The notes beneath the pieces are model-generated. The model ran no database searches and was not told the DNA's origin. It saw only the letters and a list, made by a program, of their open reading frames with translations. A program made the position numbers and the translations under genes. A stretch of DNA of 64,000 nucleotides from Eretmocerus hayati (taxonomy: Eukaryota; Arthropoda; Insecta; Hymenoptera; Aphelinidae): contig CM056742.1 of NCBI GenBank assembly GCA_029851415.1, forward strand, positions 16,719,736 through 16,783,735, in the 5' to 3' direction. Positions 1-12,723 of this stretch are shown in pieces (position 1 is the first letter of the stretch; each line of letters begins with the position of its first letter).

Positions 1-79
1 TGATAGATTTCAAGGAAAATTGTGTTATACCTCAGCAAATTTTTCGTGGTCAAAATTCACATTCAGAAGTTTTTGGCGA

Positions 80-200
80 TATAGAGGGAGGTCCCACGCT
101 AATTTTGAAGTCTGGCCTGAAAAATCATGGAAGGCTGGAAATCTGGATTTCTTTGTACTTTTTTGATTTAAAAACGATGGCGTAGTCAGTTTATAAAAAA
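80..200 (-). repeat. Dispersed repeat, copy 1
   Basis: This stretch, which includes the phrase complementary to GACTACGCCATCGTTTTTA, is repeated in inverted orientation at about 2735-2870. The two copies share a poly-A/T tract and the flanking text around TTTTTCAGGCCAGA. No coding potential is visible. Confidence 0.6.
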
Positions 201-215
201 AAAAAAAAAAAAAAA

Positions 216-561
216 TTTCGACTATTTTTGTCCACTGGTTTGCGCCCCCTTCGCCCGATCGCCAAACCCATACGACATTTTGTTCAAAACCATAAAAAGT
301 ACCCCCAAAATCATTTACAGACCGATCCATCAAATTCTGTGCGACTAGATAAATTTTTTCGGGTCGAAAATCTGAATTTTCTTGCTTCAAAAATTCAGAT
401 TTTCGACCCGGAAAAATGTAATTAGTCGCACAGAATGTGATGGATCGGTCAGTAAATTTTCTTGGGGGTACTTTTTATAGTTTTGAACAAAATGTCGTAT
501 GGGTCTGGCGATGGGGCGAAGAGGGGGGGGGCAAACCAGTGGACAAAAATGGTCGAAAAAA
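216..561. repeat. Foldback (hairpin) element
   Basis: The left arm (216-384) and right arm (391-561) are reverse complements with moderate divergence. CCACTGGTTTGC near 232 matches GCAAACCAGTGG near 531, and the centre is the palindrome around AATTCAGATTTTCGACCCG. Arms about 165 bp long with a tiny loop are typical of foldback MITEs. ORFs predicted across it are hairpin artefacts. Confidence 0.75.
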
Positions 562-2090
562 TTTTGATGACGAAGTCATCTTCTCTCGCGTTGAGTTTTG
601 TGTGGCACGTGGACACGAAATATTCGTAACATGGGTGCGCGCGCAACTCCCTGAGCCGCCGCCGGTATATGCATCCTAGCATGAATATACATGCACATAT
701 ATCCATATCCATGAATCGCGGCTGATCGTGGCTCATCACAGCAGCCGATACAAGTCATCGGTCGGATGCAGTTGGATGGGCCGGCCGTCGGATGCTCGTC
801 AATGTTTGTTTAGTCGATTCAAAGTGAGCGATTTTTCGGGTAATAATGATCATTGGATGGAACAACGTTCTCTCAGGGAGATGCGTCATAACCTCCCTGC
901 TCCGTCATAACCTTTCCGACGTACCAACGCCAACAGTCGACACATGGACCACGCGATTCTGCTCAGCTGTTGCTCCATTTCAGTTTTGTTATTACTATGA
1001 TAAAATCATGTTTATCAGTTTTTAGAGTGCGGTCGGTCCCATGCAACCACGAATGTCATATTCTTAAATTCTCTGCCTGCGGTCTCGCACATATCATATG
1101 ATTTAACCAAAGATACATTTCCTGACTCTCAAGTGGGTCTGTGTTGTAATTAGTGTTCAAGTAGATACCTAATTAAAAGGGGTTCTACCAAGAAGTGGAT
1201 GGGCTGATCTTTTTGCAAGCGCTGTGAAAATCCATCAAATCTCCAGCGTGCAATCAGTTTTATGAATAGTGATACTGAGCAGTAGTCCAGTTCTTCAAGT
1301 TATTAACCACAAACTACATGATGCATGATATTTTATGAGGCACTGTTTGCCTCTTAGTCTGCCATTGTCATCAAACTCTCTCCTTATTGTCAATCTGGGT
1401 TCGAAACTCTAAATTAATGACAGGATGGACTACTTTATTTCGAATAGTCACAGCGGCTCCATGCGTTAGGCTTGCTTGTTCAATAACACCTTCAAAGTAC
1501 TTTCTGTCACCACTTTCTGATGCTGCAAGATTCAAGTGTCTCTGCCAACTGCATTTGATGACTACAACTAATTAGGCGTACTAGATTTGTGTGAGCATGT
1601 CACACTAGACTCAAGATTCCACTCAATTCTCATAGACTTTACTGATTCAGCAATGTGATCATTCATGCTTGAGCTTTGGATTGTAATGTATCACATAATG
1701 TTAACGGATGGCATGTAATTTACCCTAATAATATATTTATATATTATCTCATGTCTCCATACCCTCATGATTAAGGTGTAATAATCTTCTAAGTATGGCC
1801 TGAGAATAGCCTGTGAATCAATTCAGAAATACCGATAAGCTTTACATGACATGAGGATAATTTATTTCTGAGCGACCATAGATAACTGGTTTATTCTACA
1901 CTTATCCATTTGTATTTTGAAGCATTTAGCAAAAGTAGATACCAAGGGACTATTATAGAATATCTCAAGGTTTTGGCTGATATCAAAATTCTTTACTTAT
2001 GTTCTATTTCAATAAATTGAGTGTGAATCAAAAGTAAGAAAATGAAATGATTTTTGAAAAACATTTAAAAAATCTGGTTTTATGGGGAAT
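562..2090. other. Intergenic, no gene seen
   Basis: Only short ORFs without family resemblance occur. The first 400 bases are GC-richer with a short CATATATCCATATCC-like stretch; the remainder is ordinary AT-rich sequence. I see no supported feature. Confidence 0.4.
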
Positions 2091-2124
2091 GTTGGAGATG
2101 AGGGCAATACGAAATGTGAAAAGA

Positions 2125-2390
2125 AGACAGAAATACCTTATCTCTTTCTGTCCTAGGTAAAGGCCAAGTCAGTTGACGTGCTGCTCCACGACTTTCTCGA
2201 TCTTGAAGAATAAATATGGTAAAACCGTGGGTTGTAATTTGATCCATCAACAGTATGGTTTTCACCAATCAACCTGCGCTTTCACCATATTCATTCTCTA
2301 AAATCATGAAAATCGTTGAGTAGCACGTCCAAGCACGTCAACTGACTTGGCCTTTGTCTAGGACAGGAGAAGATGGGAATTTTCTGTTTT
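2125..2390. repeat. Foldback element
   Basis: AAGGCCAAGTCAGTTGACGTG near 2159 recurs inverted as CACGTCAACTGACTTGGCCTT near 2333, and the outer flanks also pair (TTTCTGTCCTAG with CTAGGACAGGAG). The arms are about 60 bp around a loop of roughly 130 bp. No ORF of interest. Confidence 0.65.
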
Positions 2391-2734
2391 CTTACATTTT
2401 CTCTTGCCTCCATGCGTAACATTTCCCATAGAAGCGAATTTTTAAAATTCTTTCCGAAATTATTTTTAGATGATGCGTTGCTATTCCCTTCAGAATGTTA
2501 TCCAAAATCGAACTATTAATGGAAATAGTCCCTCTGAATAATCGCAGTGTCTCTGTATACGTGTGAATATCTAGGAAAAATTCCTCTATTCCATCTTGAC
2601 TCTGAACAAGTCGATCATCTCACTCAAAAATCAACTGAAATATATACTGGAGATAATCCTAAAATTCACTTGACTAGTTAGTCCGTTTGTCGAACAAACT
2701 TCTATGACTTCGTCATCAGCCGCGCGTTCTCCGG

Positions 2735-2870
2735 ACGCACATCTTTTTTTTTTTTTAAAAACTGACTACGCCATCGTTTTTACATCGAAAAAATACATAT
2801 AAATCCAGATTTTCAGCCCTCCATAATTTTTCAGGCCAGAGTTCAAAACTAGGGTGGGTCCTTCCCTTAA
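2735..2870 (+). repeat. Dispersed repeat, copy 2
   Basis: Inverted relative of the repeat at 80-200, with a T-rich run followed by ACTGACTACGCCATCGTTTTT and the TTTTTCAGGCCAGA stretch. Confidence 0.6.
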
Positions 2871-4664
2871 AAGTAATAAAAATGGCGACGATTGAGTTCT
2901 AGACAATTTTTCATTCAGAATCTTCCATCAAACTGTGCCAAACCCGTAACCTAAATAGAACTCATCCTGGTCAAATTTTTTATTTACTCGACCGATTTTG
3001 AGAATTCAAATACTTTTCAATGCTACGACACGCGATGCAACCAAAAATATCCGAAGAATTCCGCGTTGCGTGAAATATGAACCTGTCTGGCATGTGTTCA
3101 GAATTTGCAAGGAACCAAATTCTGCAAAAAAATTCTCGGCCCTACTGTGCAACAAGGGAGAATGAAAAATAAAATGGCCTGTCTATGCTTCATTGCTTAT
3201 AAAGTAGTTTGAACAACGTCAAATATTAAACCGCACGTGCTTAGGGTATCACGTGCACAACTGCTCACGCGATTTTTGCATTGGTGGTACATACACTTAA
3301 TTATACCTATATCTGATATGCACGAAAGCAAGTGAGTTTATATCTACTTCCCATGACCATAATAGAGTCAGAGTCCACTCACTCGTGACCACTTGTTGCT
3401 CACAAATTGCAATACCTTTCACTCCCATTGACACTCCTCATATAATGTGTGTGTCATTTCCACAACATACCAGATCTCAAGGATAACGCACTATATCACT
3501 TTTGATTTATTTCTTTACAAACTATGTACGATAGGACTATTTTGCAATGAAAATTAGAACCGTAATCCGACTATGAATATTCTGTTTAGTGTGTATAAGA
3601 TATGGCCAGTAATATTATGGATTTTGTTAATGTATACCTCACATTATGGTTTTGGAATTCTTCGACTGAATCGAAAGTTTTTGATAAAGTTTGTGCTGGC
3701 CGTAGGTCAATGGTCTATGATTCCCTGAAACTTGACATGTACGAGACCAACGCTGAAGCAAATTCACCCCAGACATTATATTGGAAAAACTCAGGGAATT
3801 GTTCTGGAGCTATATTAGCTCTTTCTGTAAAAATTGTGTGTAGAAAAAGGTGTATTTTTGTTTGAATACATGTGCCACAATCTTTATAAAGTTGGGGAAG
3901 AATTTGAGAAATTGTTTTAATGAATCGACCTCGCAAGAATCTATATCTTACGTAGTAACTCGGCCATTGGACTCAAAACCATGGCTTACCATCAAACCTC
4001 ACCTGTTCACCCATTATTCTGGTTCTATCGTCACTGGTAAAGCTCTAATGAGAATTTGAAGTTAAGATATTATCGAGAAATTTGATTTTAGGGATACTTT
4101 ATACAGTCAGAGTGAACGGCTTCGAAAAATTCACTGATATCAGCAGTGCCACATTTTGAAAATAAGATTTAAAAATGAGTAATATTAACAATCACAACGC
4201 TCATGAAACTGATTTGGTGATTGTTGAATGATTTTGTGGTCGATATCGTGTCGTTATCCGAGCTAAATGATAGAACTAATCGTGAACTGCAAAATATGAA
4301 TTCATAATTTCTGGGAAAAGAACATTATGTTCGATTACGAGCCTTATAAGCTATTCCTTATTCCTGCAGACATTCGGTAAATATTTTACGTTGACAATTT
4401 CTGCGAATCTTTGATTGCGTAAAAAATTCCTAATTTATTTTGGCTATGATGAGTTGATATGTCTCACAACGGCGCCAGGATTGTCCATTAAACTTCAACA
4501 TGAAACTTTTGGAGTTGATGAAATTCAAAATGCAGGTAATTAGCACATTCCTTCACATGCTCAAATATTGAAAAAAGGATGATTGTAAGAGTAACAGTCA
4601 AATACATCAAAAATCATTTTTATTCATTGCGATCAGTAGGTTCTTTTCCAACCTCATTTTCACT
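2871..4664. other. Intergenic, no gene seen
   Basis: AT-rich sequence downstream of the first phospholipase gene. ORFs of 69-87 codons (for example 3602-3865) have no recognisable motif and no splice context that would support them. Confidence 0.4.
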
Positions 4665-7600
4665 CTACTTGCCTAAATTCTTGAAGGCCCATTTGGTAAT
4701 CCTCATTGGAGGTGAATCCCAAAGGTTGAAAAAGAGATTTTGTCCAAGACGCAAGAGTTGCCCAGGGCAGGTTTTCTTCCACGATGGACAAATATTTTCT
4801 TGCCGTGCGAGACAGTTGACAAAATTCTTGTCACAGTGACACAGTCCATCAGTACAAACTCCCGCTCTTGCTCGGGCTAAAATGCAGGAATAAAATGAAT
4901 TGTCACACATTCTGTGCATTGGTTTTCCAAAAATCATTCCTGAATCTATTAATAAGTGATTCGGATCAGTTAATGCCTGTCGTCCAGGAGTAATTATTTG
5001 ATCAATTCACGATGTGTCCATTCTTCAGACCATTTCAAGTAAACTCGAGTCAAAGTAACAACGAATTTTCAATTCTGTGATGTGAAACGTGTAGATTATA
5101 CGTCTGAATAGATCATTTTCAATATGTCAAAAAATTAGATTTCCTCCACGATGAAATTTATACTTTTTGAAACAAAATGAGGTGGCACGTGTTTTTTTGT
5201 TTAGCCCAAATCGATTTTGCATCGGAGCTCTACGAATTTGAAGTTTGGTGCCGAAAGTTGAGATTGGCATCTTGAAAGTGGTAAGGGATCTTGATGGATT
5301 GTATCATGTTCAACGTGATTTACCCAGAAAAAAACCCTATGGTTCTCAAAAGTTTTCATAGAATGCCAAGAAACAGTTTGGTGAAAAACGAAAAAACGCG
5401 ATTTTTCATGAATATAAATTCGTATCTCCTTGAACATATTTTGAGAGAACTTGAAAGGGTACCAAATTATTATTGGAATTTGTTAACAATTCTTGTGTGA
5501 AGATATATTTCTCCTCCCAAGAGTATCATAATCCCGTGGAACTATGTCCAGATAATTTTCTTGGGACCTATCGCTAAAATTCCTACTTTGGAGTGATGAC
5601 CGAAGTTCCATTCAGCGATAGGTTCCAAAATTAATCATCTTGGGATAGACGAGGAAATAGGAACTCCCACAGGAGTTGATCCACAATAATTTGGCTTTTT
5701 TAATTTTTTCATCAGAAAAGAATCTTCAGCGTCTCCCACGATTCTTTAGCACCTACCGGCATGGTAAAATAACGGTCTTTGGTGATAAGAATCGTATTAG
5801 AATCCTTGAATTGTGATATGGAAATGATTATGATAGATTTTGATGATCTCGTTGATGGTCATGGATGAATACACTTACGGCATTGGATTTGACCGTTCTC
5901 ATAAGTCCATGAAAATCCTGTGGTGTATTCATTCCAAGCTGACTCTCCGCATCCAGAATTTCTGTAGCATTGGTCATGATCTTGGCAACAGCTAAAATAA
6001 AATGTATCGATGAATCGGATGATCATTCTTTCAAACATAATTAAGGACTTTTCTTTCGCTGAACAGATGGGTTTACGGGATCGGAAGCTAGACTTGGCTG
6101 AAATTCTTGGAATAATCTCCTAATTAGCACAAAAAGATGGTACCCAAAGCCTATCAGGAAGTCTCACGTTCGAATGTCTTGGACTTGCAGCCTCGGTAGT
6201 TCGAAAATGCGATTTTTTGGACCCTGCGGTTTTGTATATCATATTTTCATGCTAAAGAGTGACTATTCCCATAGTGTCAGCCTAATCCATCCGCTGGACT
6301 CCTCAAAACTCCCTTGTAAAGAACAAATTCCTAAATTTCATAATTTTGTGCTGCGAGACTGTAAGAATATCCTTGATATAAGTGCCAATGAAACATTCGA
6401 AGTAGAAATTGCAAGACCAATTTTTTAACTTGCAAAAGTTACTCTTATCTCAGAGTCCGAATAATTAATTGTTCACGATCTGAGAACGTATTATAATAGC
6501 GCTAGTAAATATATACCATATATGCCATCAAATATAAGAAAAAGTGAGAAAGGTTCATTAAAATTGTCTTATTACCTATCGATACCATCGACTGGTTCGC
6601 CTGATCCACCAGAGCCACAGTAACAGCCATATCCATTGTAATCCATGGGGTCACAACCGAGTCCTTTCATCATCATTCGTGCCAAATTTGTCAGGGCCCG
6701 TTTAGATCGGTGATGCTCGCCAAATGACCTGTACAAATTACATACTTGAAAACTGTTGATATCTCTCACATTGACAACGGAGTGTTAAATTTAAATGTCA
6801 TTTCGAGGAGCAACAATATTGAGGGACAGAGTCTTACTCTTCACTGGACTTGTCTGACTTGATCAGGTCACCAAAACTATCAGCTAATGAACCTCCTGAT
6901 GAGCCAAAAATTGATGCTGGTGATTCTGCCTTTGGTACATTTCCTTCTGTGAAAAATTGAAGTTTGAATAGAAAGATATCGAGTTAGATATCTGGCTTGT
7001 GGATACCGAGTGCCCGACTTATGTCCCCAAGCCCCGGAAGCCCCACCCACAATAGGTCAGGGAGACACCCCGTCGGTGTGTTTGCTATCAGAGGTCAGCC
7101 ATTTTCGAGACTCAAATGATTAGGGAATGATAAATCCCTCTTCACGACGACCAAATTTGAACCGGCCGTCACCAACACGGCTGCATCTTAGCACTCGATT
7201 CACTGATGGGTGAGTCTGCGTGATGCCTGAACGGCCTCGTGGCAGATCATCTCGCCGGGACAATCTTATTAAAAATTGCTAGACTATCTAGGTTTCCGGG
7301 CATTCCGGCTACCGTGGAACACCGGACAGAGATATGCGGTCTTCGTCACGCTCAGGCGGGCGCTGACGATAGAGCCGGGGGTTTGTCAGACCCCATCAGA
7401 GCTGAGACACCGTGGCGTCCCAGTCTTCCTTGTGGATTTTTAGGAGGAACCAAAGCATCTCCGAGCGTCAGGTTCGGGACCGGAATCCCTCCCTGAAGCC
7501 CGAATCCGGTTCTTCTGAGTGGGGCTGCACTACGAGAAATTCTGGTAAATTTTTTGACATCAAATGTGTGTCAACTTATAAGATCAATGTCAAAAATTTT

Positions 7601-7849
7601 ACGAGACCTTCTTGTAGTGGGCCGGAGGGTTGTCACGACCCGATACTCACGGGTCCCCCTGGCGGTTAAAGAAATTGAGTTGAAATGATCCCTGAAATCG
7701 TCTGACTCGGGCTAATGGAATCATTTGGGTGAAGATATAGAAGTGTAATACTATGGAATTGAAGATTGCAACTCACCATTTTCTATTGCAATGACACTAA
7801 TCGTATGCACGAGTAAGACCAAAAAACTCAGAAATCTTCGGAGCCTCAT
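4665..7849 (-). CDS. Secreted phospholipase A2, five exons (host paralog 1)
   Basis: Calcium-dependent secreted PLA2, hydrolysing the sn-2 ester of phospholipids outside the cell. I assembled five exons by hand: 7849-7777, 6946-6838, 6728-6576, 5991-5879 and 4876-4665, all with GT-AG borders and compatible phases (1,2,2,1), giving 219 aa. Residues 1-20 form a hydrophobic signal peptide ([15 protein letters not shown]). A dibasic site (SKR, residues 69-71) probably releases a propeptide. The calcium loop [11 protein letters not shown] is at 94-104 and the catalytic His-Asp pair CCQDHDQCY at 113-121 (H117, D118). A Cys-rich C-terminal exon follows. The residue before the CC pair is Ser rather than the Arg seen in paralog 2. 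Intron 1 holds a GC-rich insertion. Such enzymes act in digestion, immunity or venom; the sequence does not tell which. Confidence 0.85.
6985..7668. repeat. GC-rich insertion in intron 1 of PLA2 paralog 1
   Basis: Base composition jumps from AT-rich intron to GC-rich sequence between about 6985 and 7668 and then drops back. It contains an imperfect hairpin at 7521-7623 (GGGCTGCACTACGAGA paired with the stretch ending TTGTAGTGGGCC). Probably an inserted transposable element fragment of unknown family. Two 85-codon ORFs here show no motif. Confidence 0.45.
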
Positions 7850-8550
7850 TTTTTTCAGAGTACTATAATATTTCCAACTCTTTGAAATTTCCTTTACCGT
7901 CTTCTAGAACTGAGTCCTGTCTTTATAGGTACATGCGTAGTCCATGTTCCTAGTTGATTAAACTCTTAAGAGATAAATTTTGAATTAATAATTTTAAATT
8001 ATGCACCACGGGCAACTCTGAATTATTATTAGTTGTCTACGATTGCTCTCAGGATCATTAATTTACTTGATCTATTGCATCCATTTAGCACAATTATGAA
8101 CTATTTCTCGATATCATCTAATCGAACCATTGAATCCTGTCGCGCTAAGCACCGAATCTTTGATCGATTGGCCATTAGATTCACTTCAATTATCATCAGC
8201 AGTATTCGGATTCTCAAATTTTTTCGATATTTTCATTATTCTCTGAATTTAATCGCTTCTTATCAACATAATGATACTAGACATAAATTTTGCAAATAAA
8301 AGATATATTGCAGCGACCTGGTTTATGGACTGCAAGGAAATCTCTAAATTTTGACTCATTGTGATTCGATGAAGAGGAAGTCAACAGAGCATACCGACAC
8401 ACGTGACACGTCTCGTTATGTCCCGTGCTACTAGCGTAAAGTGGCCAAGCTTTTATTCATCTGAATGGACCAAATGTTCAGAGTCATATCATAATTCATA
8501 CGGCGATTGACCTGAATGCTAGACTCATACTTGAAAAGGGTCAGACCGTT
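7850..8550. other. Upstream region of PLA2 paralog 1
   Basis: AT-rich sequence between the PLA2 start codon and the retrotransposon remnant. It should contain the PLA2 promoter, but I see no unambiguous TATA element. The ORF at 8033-8299 has no recognisable motif. Confidence 0.35.
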
Positions 8551-8559
8551 CTCTCTGAT

Positions 8560-10480
8560 CTCGAGAAAATAGATCTCTCAAAATTGTAATTTGATGAATT
8601 TAGATTTGAGTGTAGAAAAAGACGATATTTTGAAGAAAATTGCATCATTGGAGAATGATGGTTGTTCGGGACCTGACGAAATTCCTAATATTTTTGTAAA
8701 AAGTCTCAGTCAGTCATTGTTAGAGCTGTTAAAATTGCTGTATCGAAAATCTATCAATTTAGGGACAATGCCTAGAGAGTGGGAAATTTATTTTGTAACG
8801 GCTATCCGTAAAGATAGTAAAACTGATGAAATTTTTAATCATAGACCAATACTTATCAATCTCGAACGTTTTTCCTAAATTGTTGGATGCTCACATAACT
8901 GATAGTCTGAGTGCTCTTTTTTTATCAGTAATTGATGATGCACAACATGGATTTGTCAAAAATAGGTCTATTGTTATACTAACTTATTGTCTAATGTTGA
9001 TCACATTAGCAGTAATATGGAACAATTCCAAGAAACTGGAGCAGTTTACCTTGACTCTTCTGAAGATTTTGACTCTCTTGATCATGCAATAATAATTTAA
9101 AAATTGATGAATCTTGGTGTGGAAGGCCAAATGCTTGGTTGAACCTCGTCTTATTTTAGTGATAGGTATCAAGTTGTTCGTTTTAAGAGGATGTCGGATA
9201 CCAACAGCCGAGTTATCGGACTTCTCGATGAATTTTCGAGATATCAGGATTCTACTAACAAGGAGCACCCAGGGGTTGTGGAACACGGATTTTGCTGAAA
9301 CTCTGGGGATAGTCTCCTTTTTAGCACCAAAAGATGAAACCCAGACCCGCACTTGCAAATGCCCAACCATTTTCAAGCTGTAGCCTATGACATTAGTATT
9401 GCCCATGTGGGCCCGTGTTTAGGAAAGATATATAGATATACTCTTAATGCTAATGTTATGAGCTACAGCTCGAAAACGGTTGGGCATTTGCAAGTGCGGC
9501 TCTGGGTTTCATCTTTTGGTGCTAAGAGGAGACTATCCCCAGAGTTTGAGCCAAATCCGTGTTCCACAACCCCTGGGTGTTCCTCGTAAGTAACGCCGAT
9601 TCTGTATGGCTCATAGAATCGGCGTTACTTGTTAGATTTTTGATATCTCAAAAATTCATCGAGAAATCCGATAACTCGACCGTGTCGGTAACTGTATTGA
9701 TGGGACTCCGACATTCCCTTAAGAACTCTTTTTCAATCCCATTTGGAACCTTTGTTATTCATCTTGAGTATCAATGATCTCCCTGAAGTTGAACAGCATT
9801 CTCATTTGTTGATTTATGCTGATTATGTGAACATTTTCAAGAACATTAGGTCTCCTTTGGATGCATCCAAGTTCCAAAGGAATCTTGATGAAATTTTCAG
9901 TTGGTCTTAAAGAAATTGTTTTTGAGTATGAAAAAGTGTTGCTACATTGGTTATATGAAGGAGAATGATAAATTTCAATTAAATTATGAGTTAAAAGATC
10001 AGTTTTTGGATTCAGTATGCTCTGTCAAAGATCTTGCTTTAATTTTTGATTTCCAACTCAAATTTGATCTTCGTGTTGATTACCCTGTCAGTAAATTCAT
10101 GAGAATTCTTGGTTATATTACTATAGGGTAACCAAAGATTTCAGAAACCCGGAATCTATAAAATACTTATTCAGTTCTCTAGTAAGAGCTATCTTGAATT
10201 TTGGTTCACCAATTTAGTCTCCATCTCAAGGTTATCTGATGAACAAACTGGAACAAATACAACGGGTATTAGCTTTTAAGAAAAGATTAACCTTCCATAA
10301 ATTTGATCATGATTATGCTTGAAATTTCCAATCTATTCAAAGTATATCAACAATATCATCTCAGTTTCAATATAATGACTTGACGTTGATGTATCTAATT
10401 CTGAAAGATGATCTCCATATTCCTGATGTTAGACCGAAAATAATAGATTATGTGACTAGTTATTTGAGGTATCCCAGTAG
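8560..10480 (+). pseudogene. Degraded non-LTR retrotransposon reverse transcriptase
   Basis: Three separate reading-frame pieces spell a Jockey-type reverse transcriptase in order. 8591-8878 holds the finger region (NDGCSGPDEIPN, then HRPI). 8826-9092 continues in another frame with FPKLLDAH and QHGFVKNRS. After a hairpin insertion, 9700-10200 carries SINDLPEV, the catalytic block and the thumb region with KDFRNPESIKYLFSSLVR. The catalytic tetrad normally YADD reads YADY near 9820, so the enzyme would be dead even without the frameshifts and stops. No intact ORF1, endonuclease or poly-A tail was identified. Confidence 0.75.
9195..9692. mobile_element. Foldback element nested in the retrotransposon
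   Basis: The whole segment is a long inverted repeat. CCGAGTTATCGGACTTCTCG near 9206 pairs with CGAGAAATCCGATAACTCG near 9660, and GGTTGGGCATTTGCAAGTGC near 9480 is the inverse of GCACTTGCAAATGCCCAACC near 9345. A second small perfect palindrome (GTAACGCCGATTCT / AGAATCGGCGTTAC) sits at 9591-9629 in one arm only. It splits the reverse transcriptase frame, so it inserted later. Confidence 0.75.
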
Positions 10481-11321
10481 CAATTAATAATATTTTTGCC
10501 CCGAGTAAAAGCTTGTTATACAAATTCTAATCGCAAAAATTGATCGCTACCAAGTGTAATAATATGGCTAGCAAGATGGATCATCAATTTGCATGAGAAT
10601 GAACAGAATTGAGAATTTACGGGATGAATATTTCTAGGTCACCTATACACGGTGTCCCGCTTCATGTGAAAAAAACCCGCGAACAGTGGATAGATTGAGA
10701 GCCTAGTGGACAACTTGCGTTGTAAAAAAAATTTTATCGGCAAAACTGATTGAGTAATCGAATTATCGCTGCTCCATAATAAGAAATGCATTGGTTTGAG
10801 ATGCATCAAGACCGACCAATGCAAGGGTGGAGCCTATGGTCTTTTCACCACGTATTTCAAATCCCAACCCGAATCATGATTTAGCCTACCTGCGCTTCAT
10901 CTCTTCGGTGTCACATGTATTATATTTAATCTTTGCTGAGATCTATGGTATGATTTAGTACTTTGATATTGATGTGGATCTAATATTATAGTACCCACCT
11001 TAGGCACTCTTCAAACATTGAGGATGCGACACGATTCACAATTACATAATATTATAAAAGAAAAAAAAAATTACTCAACATGATTAGTGGTTAAAAGATA
11101 TAGTCAACATCGAAGAGATGAGCTTGAGTTGTCCTAAGTATAAAATTCTCGTCACTTGTAAATGAAAGACTCACCATGGTTAGTAAAGGTCAGCTGTCCG
11201 AGAGCACAGGAAAAGATCAAGGATATGAATGCTTGCTTAATGATATTGTTCATGTTGCTTGCTGTAAAATGACAGACTTTTATGAAAATACAAGATTTTG
11301 TTTTTTAAATACACAATATCA
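10481..11321. other. Intergenic, no gene seen
   Basis: AT-rich, with a short GC-richer patch at 10640-10900. No ORF with a recognisable motif. Confidence 0.35.
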
Positions 11322-11596
11322 GTGTAAAAAATATTTGATGCAGAATCACAACGCCAGAGTAAAATTACAAAAATCATTGTGGGTCTTGAATTGCTACAAC
11401 AATGAATGTAATGACTTTAAACTTTGGGAGTGGAATCTTCTCACAACTAATGTTGTTATTTTATCCGACCGAAGTGTGATTTTACACTCCGGACATGTAA
11501 AATCACTACATTGATCGTTGTAGCGATTCAAGACCCACAATGATTACTATGTAATTTTACTTTGGCGTTAAGATTCTACATCAGACATTTTTTACA
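11322..11596. mobile_element. MITE-like element with ~65-bp inverted ends
   Basis: The left end (GTGTAAAAAATATTTGATG, then an arm including TCATTGTGGGTCTTGAATTG) is mirrored at the right end (AAGACCCACAATGATT through CATCAGACATTTTTTACA). The total is about 275 bp. The arms are not identical, so it is an older insertion. The 112-codon ORF running through it is not supported. Confidence 0.7.
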
Positions 11597-11770
11597 GATA
11601 GTTATGTGTTATTTATGGATGTTATCAGTTTTGGAGGGAATGCCAGAAACTGATGGTATTCCCCTGAGCGTATAGTCGCTACGAGAACTTTGATAAACTC
11701 CATCAGTTTATCAAAGAGATATAAGTCAGGGTCTTGCATTTTAACTTTTGACCTCAGAATACGATATAAA

Positions 11771-12723
11771 GTAAGTGTACCCAACTTGCCCCCATTAAGC
11801 CATTTTCTTAATAACTTTGGCCCATCTCCATATTTTCCAACGTACCTTAGCTCATTTTAAAGCTTGTCTTAAGACCTTCAAAATAAGTCAAGGTACATTC
11901 AATTTGAACCCACTAGAGCAAAACTGTTTTAATTCTTCCAAAAGGTGATTTTTGAAAGCTTACAAAAGTGTGTACCCAACTTGCCCCCATTAAGCCTTTT
12001 TCTTAATAACTTTGATTTACTTCGACAATTTTCAACGTACTTTAGATCATTTTGAAGCTTGTTTAAAGACCTTCAAAATGCACTAAACTACGTCCAATTT
12101 GGATCAATTGAAGCCGAATTGTCTCAATTCTAACGAAATAAATGATGGAAATCGTCGATAAAGTGTTTTTATCGCCGTGCACGCACATTTGAAGCTTTTC
12201 GGTGATTCGAAACACTATTTCTGACCCATTCTGACGTGCTAAACACGTTCTGAATCGTAAAAAAAGTCGTTCTGCACGCCCTTTCGAGATAAACATATGG
12301 GGGCATGTTAGGTACACTCCGATGTTGGCATCCTTGTTTATAAATCGTCTCCGTGTTTTGCACATAAAACAGCTCCATATCCAAATTTTGCAATTCTGAA
12401 AAATGGATTTTGAAGGTCTTGAAACAAGGAATCGAATGCGCTAAGATACGTTAAGATTGGTTGAACTCAAAAAATTTGGCACTAGTTTTACTGAAAGCGA
12501 TTCCCTCGGTGCTTTCTTAGCTAAGCAATCACGAAAAATAGAAAAATCACTTTAGATTTTCTGTAGAATGCAGAAATGATTCGGGGTCGATGCAAACTAC
12601 TTACTTTCTCATATTTTAACATAACAAACGTAAAAAAAATTTGAGGGGAGGCTCAGGTGTGCCAATTCCCTAGATCGGCATATGGGGGCAAGTTGGGTAC
12701 AGAGGCAAGTTGGGCATACTTAC
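11771..12723. mobile_element. TIR element with internal partial duplication
   Basis: The left end GTAAGTGTACCCAACTTGCC is mirrored at the right end by GGCAAGTTGGGCATACTTAC. A second copy of the terminal phrase (TACCCAACTTGCCCCCATTA) occurs about 190 bp inside the left end with the following 150 bp also repeated, and GGGGGCAAGTTGGGTAC occurs just inside the right end. No transposase ORF is present, so it is non-autonomous. Confidence 0.6.

Noticed and set aside
8984..9406. 140-codon minus-strand ORF
   Set aside because: Lies across the arm of the foldback element inside the retrotransposon remnant; shows no domain.
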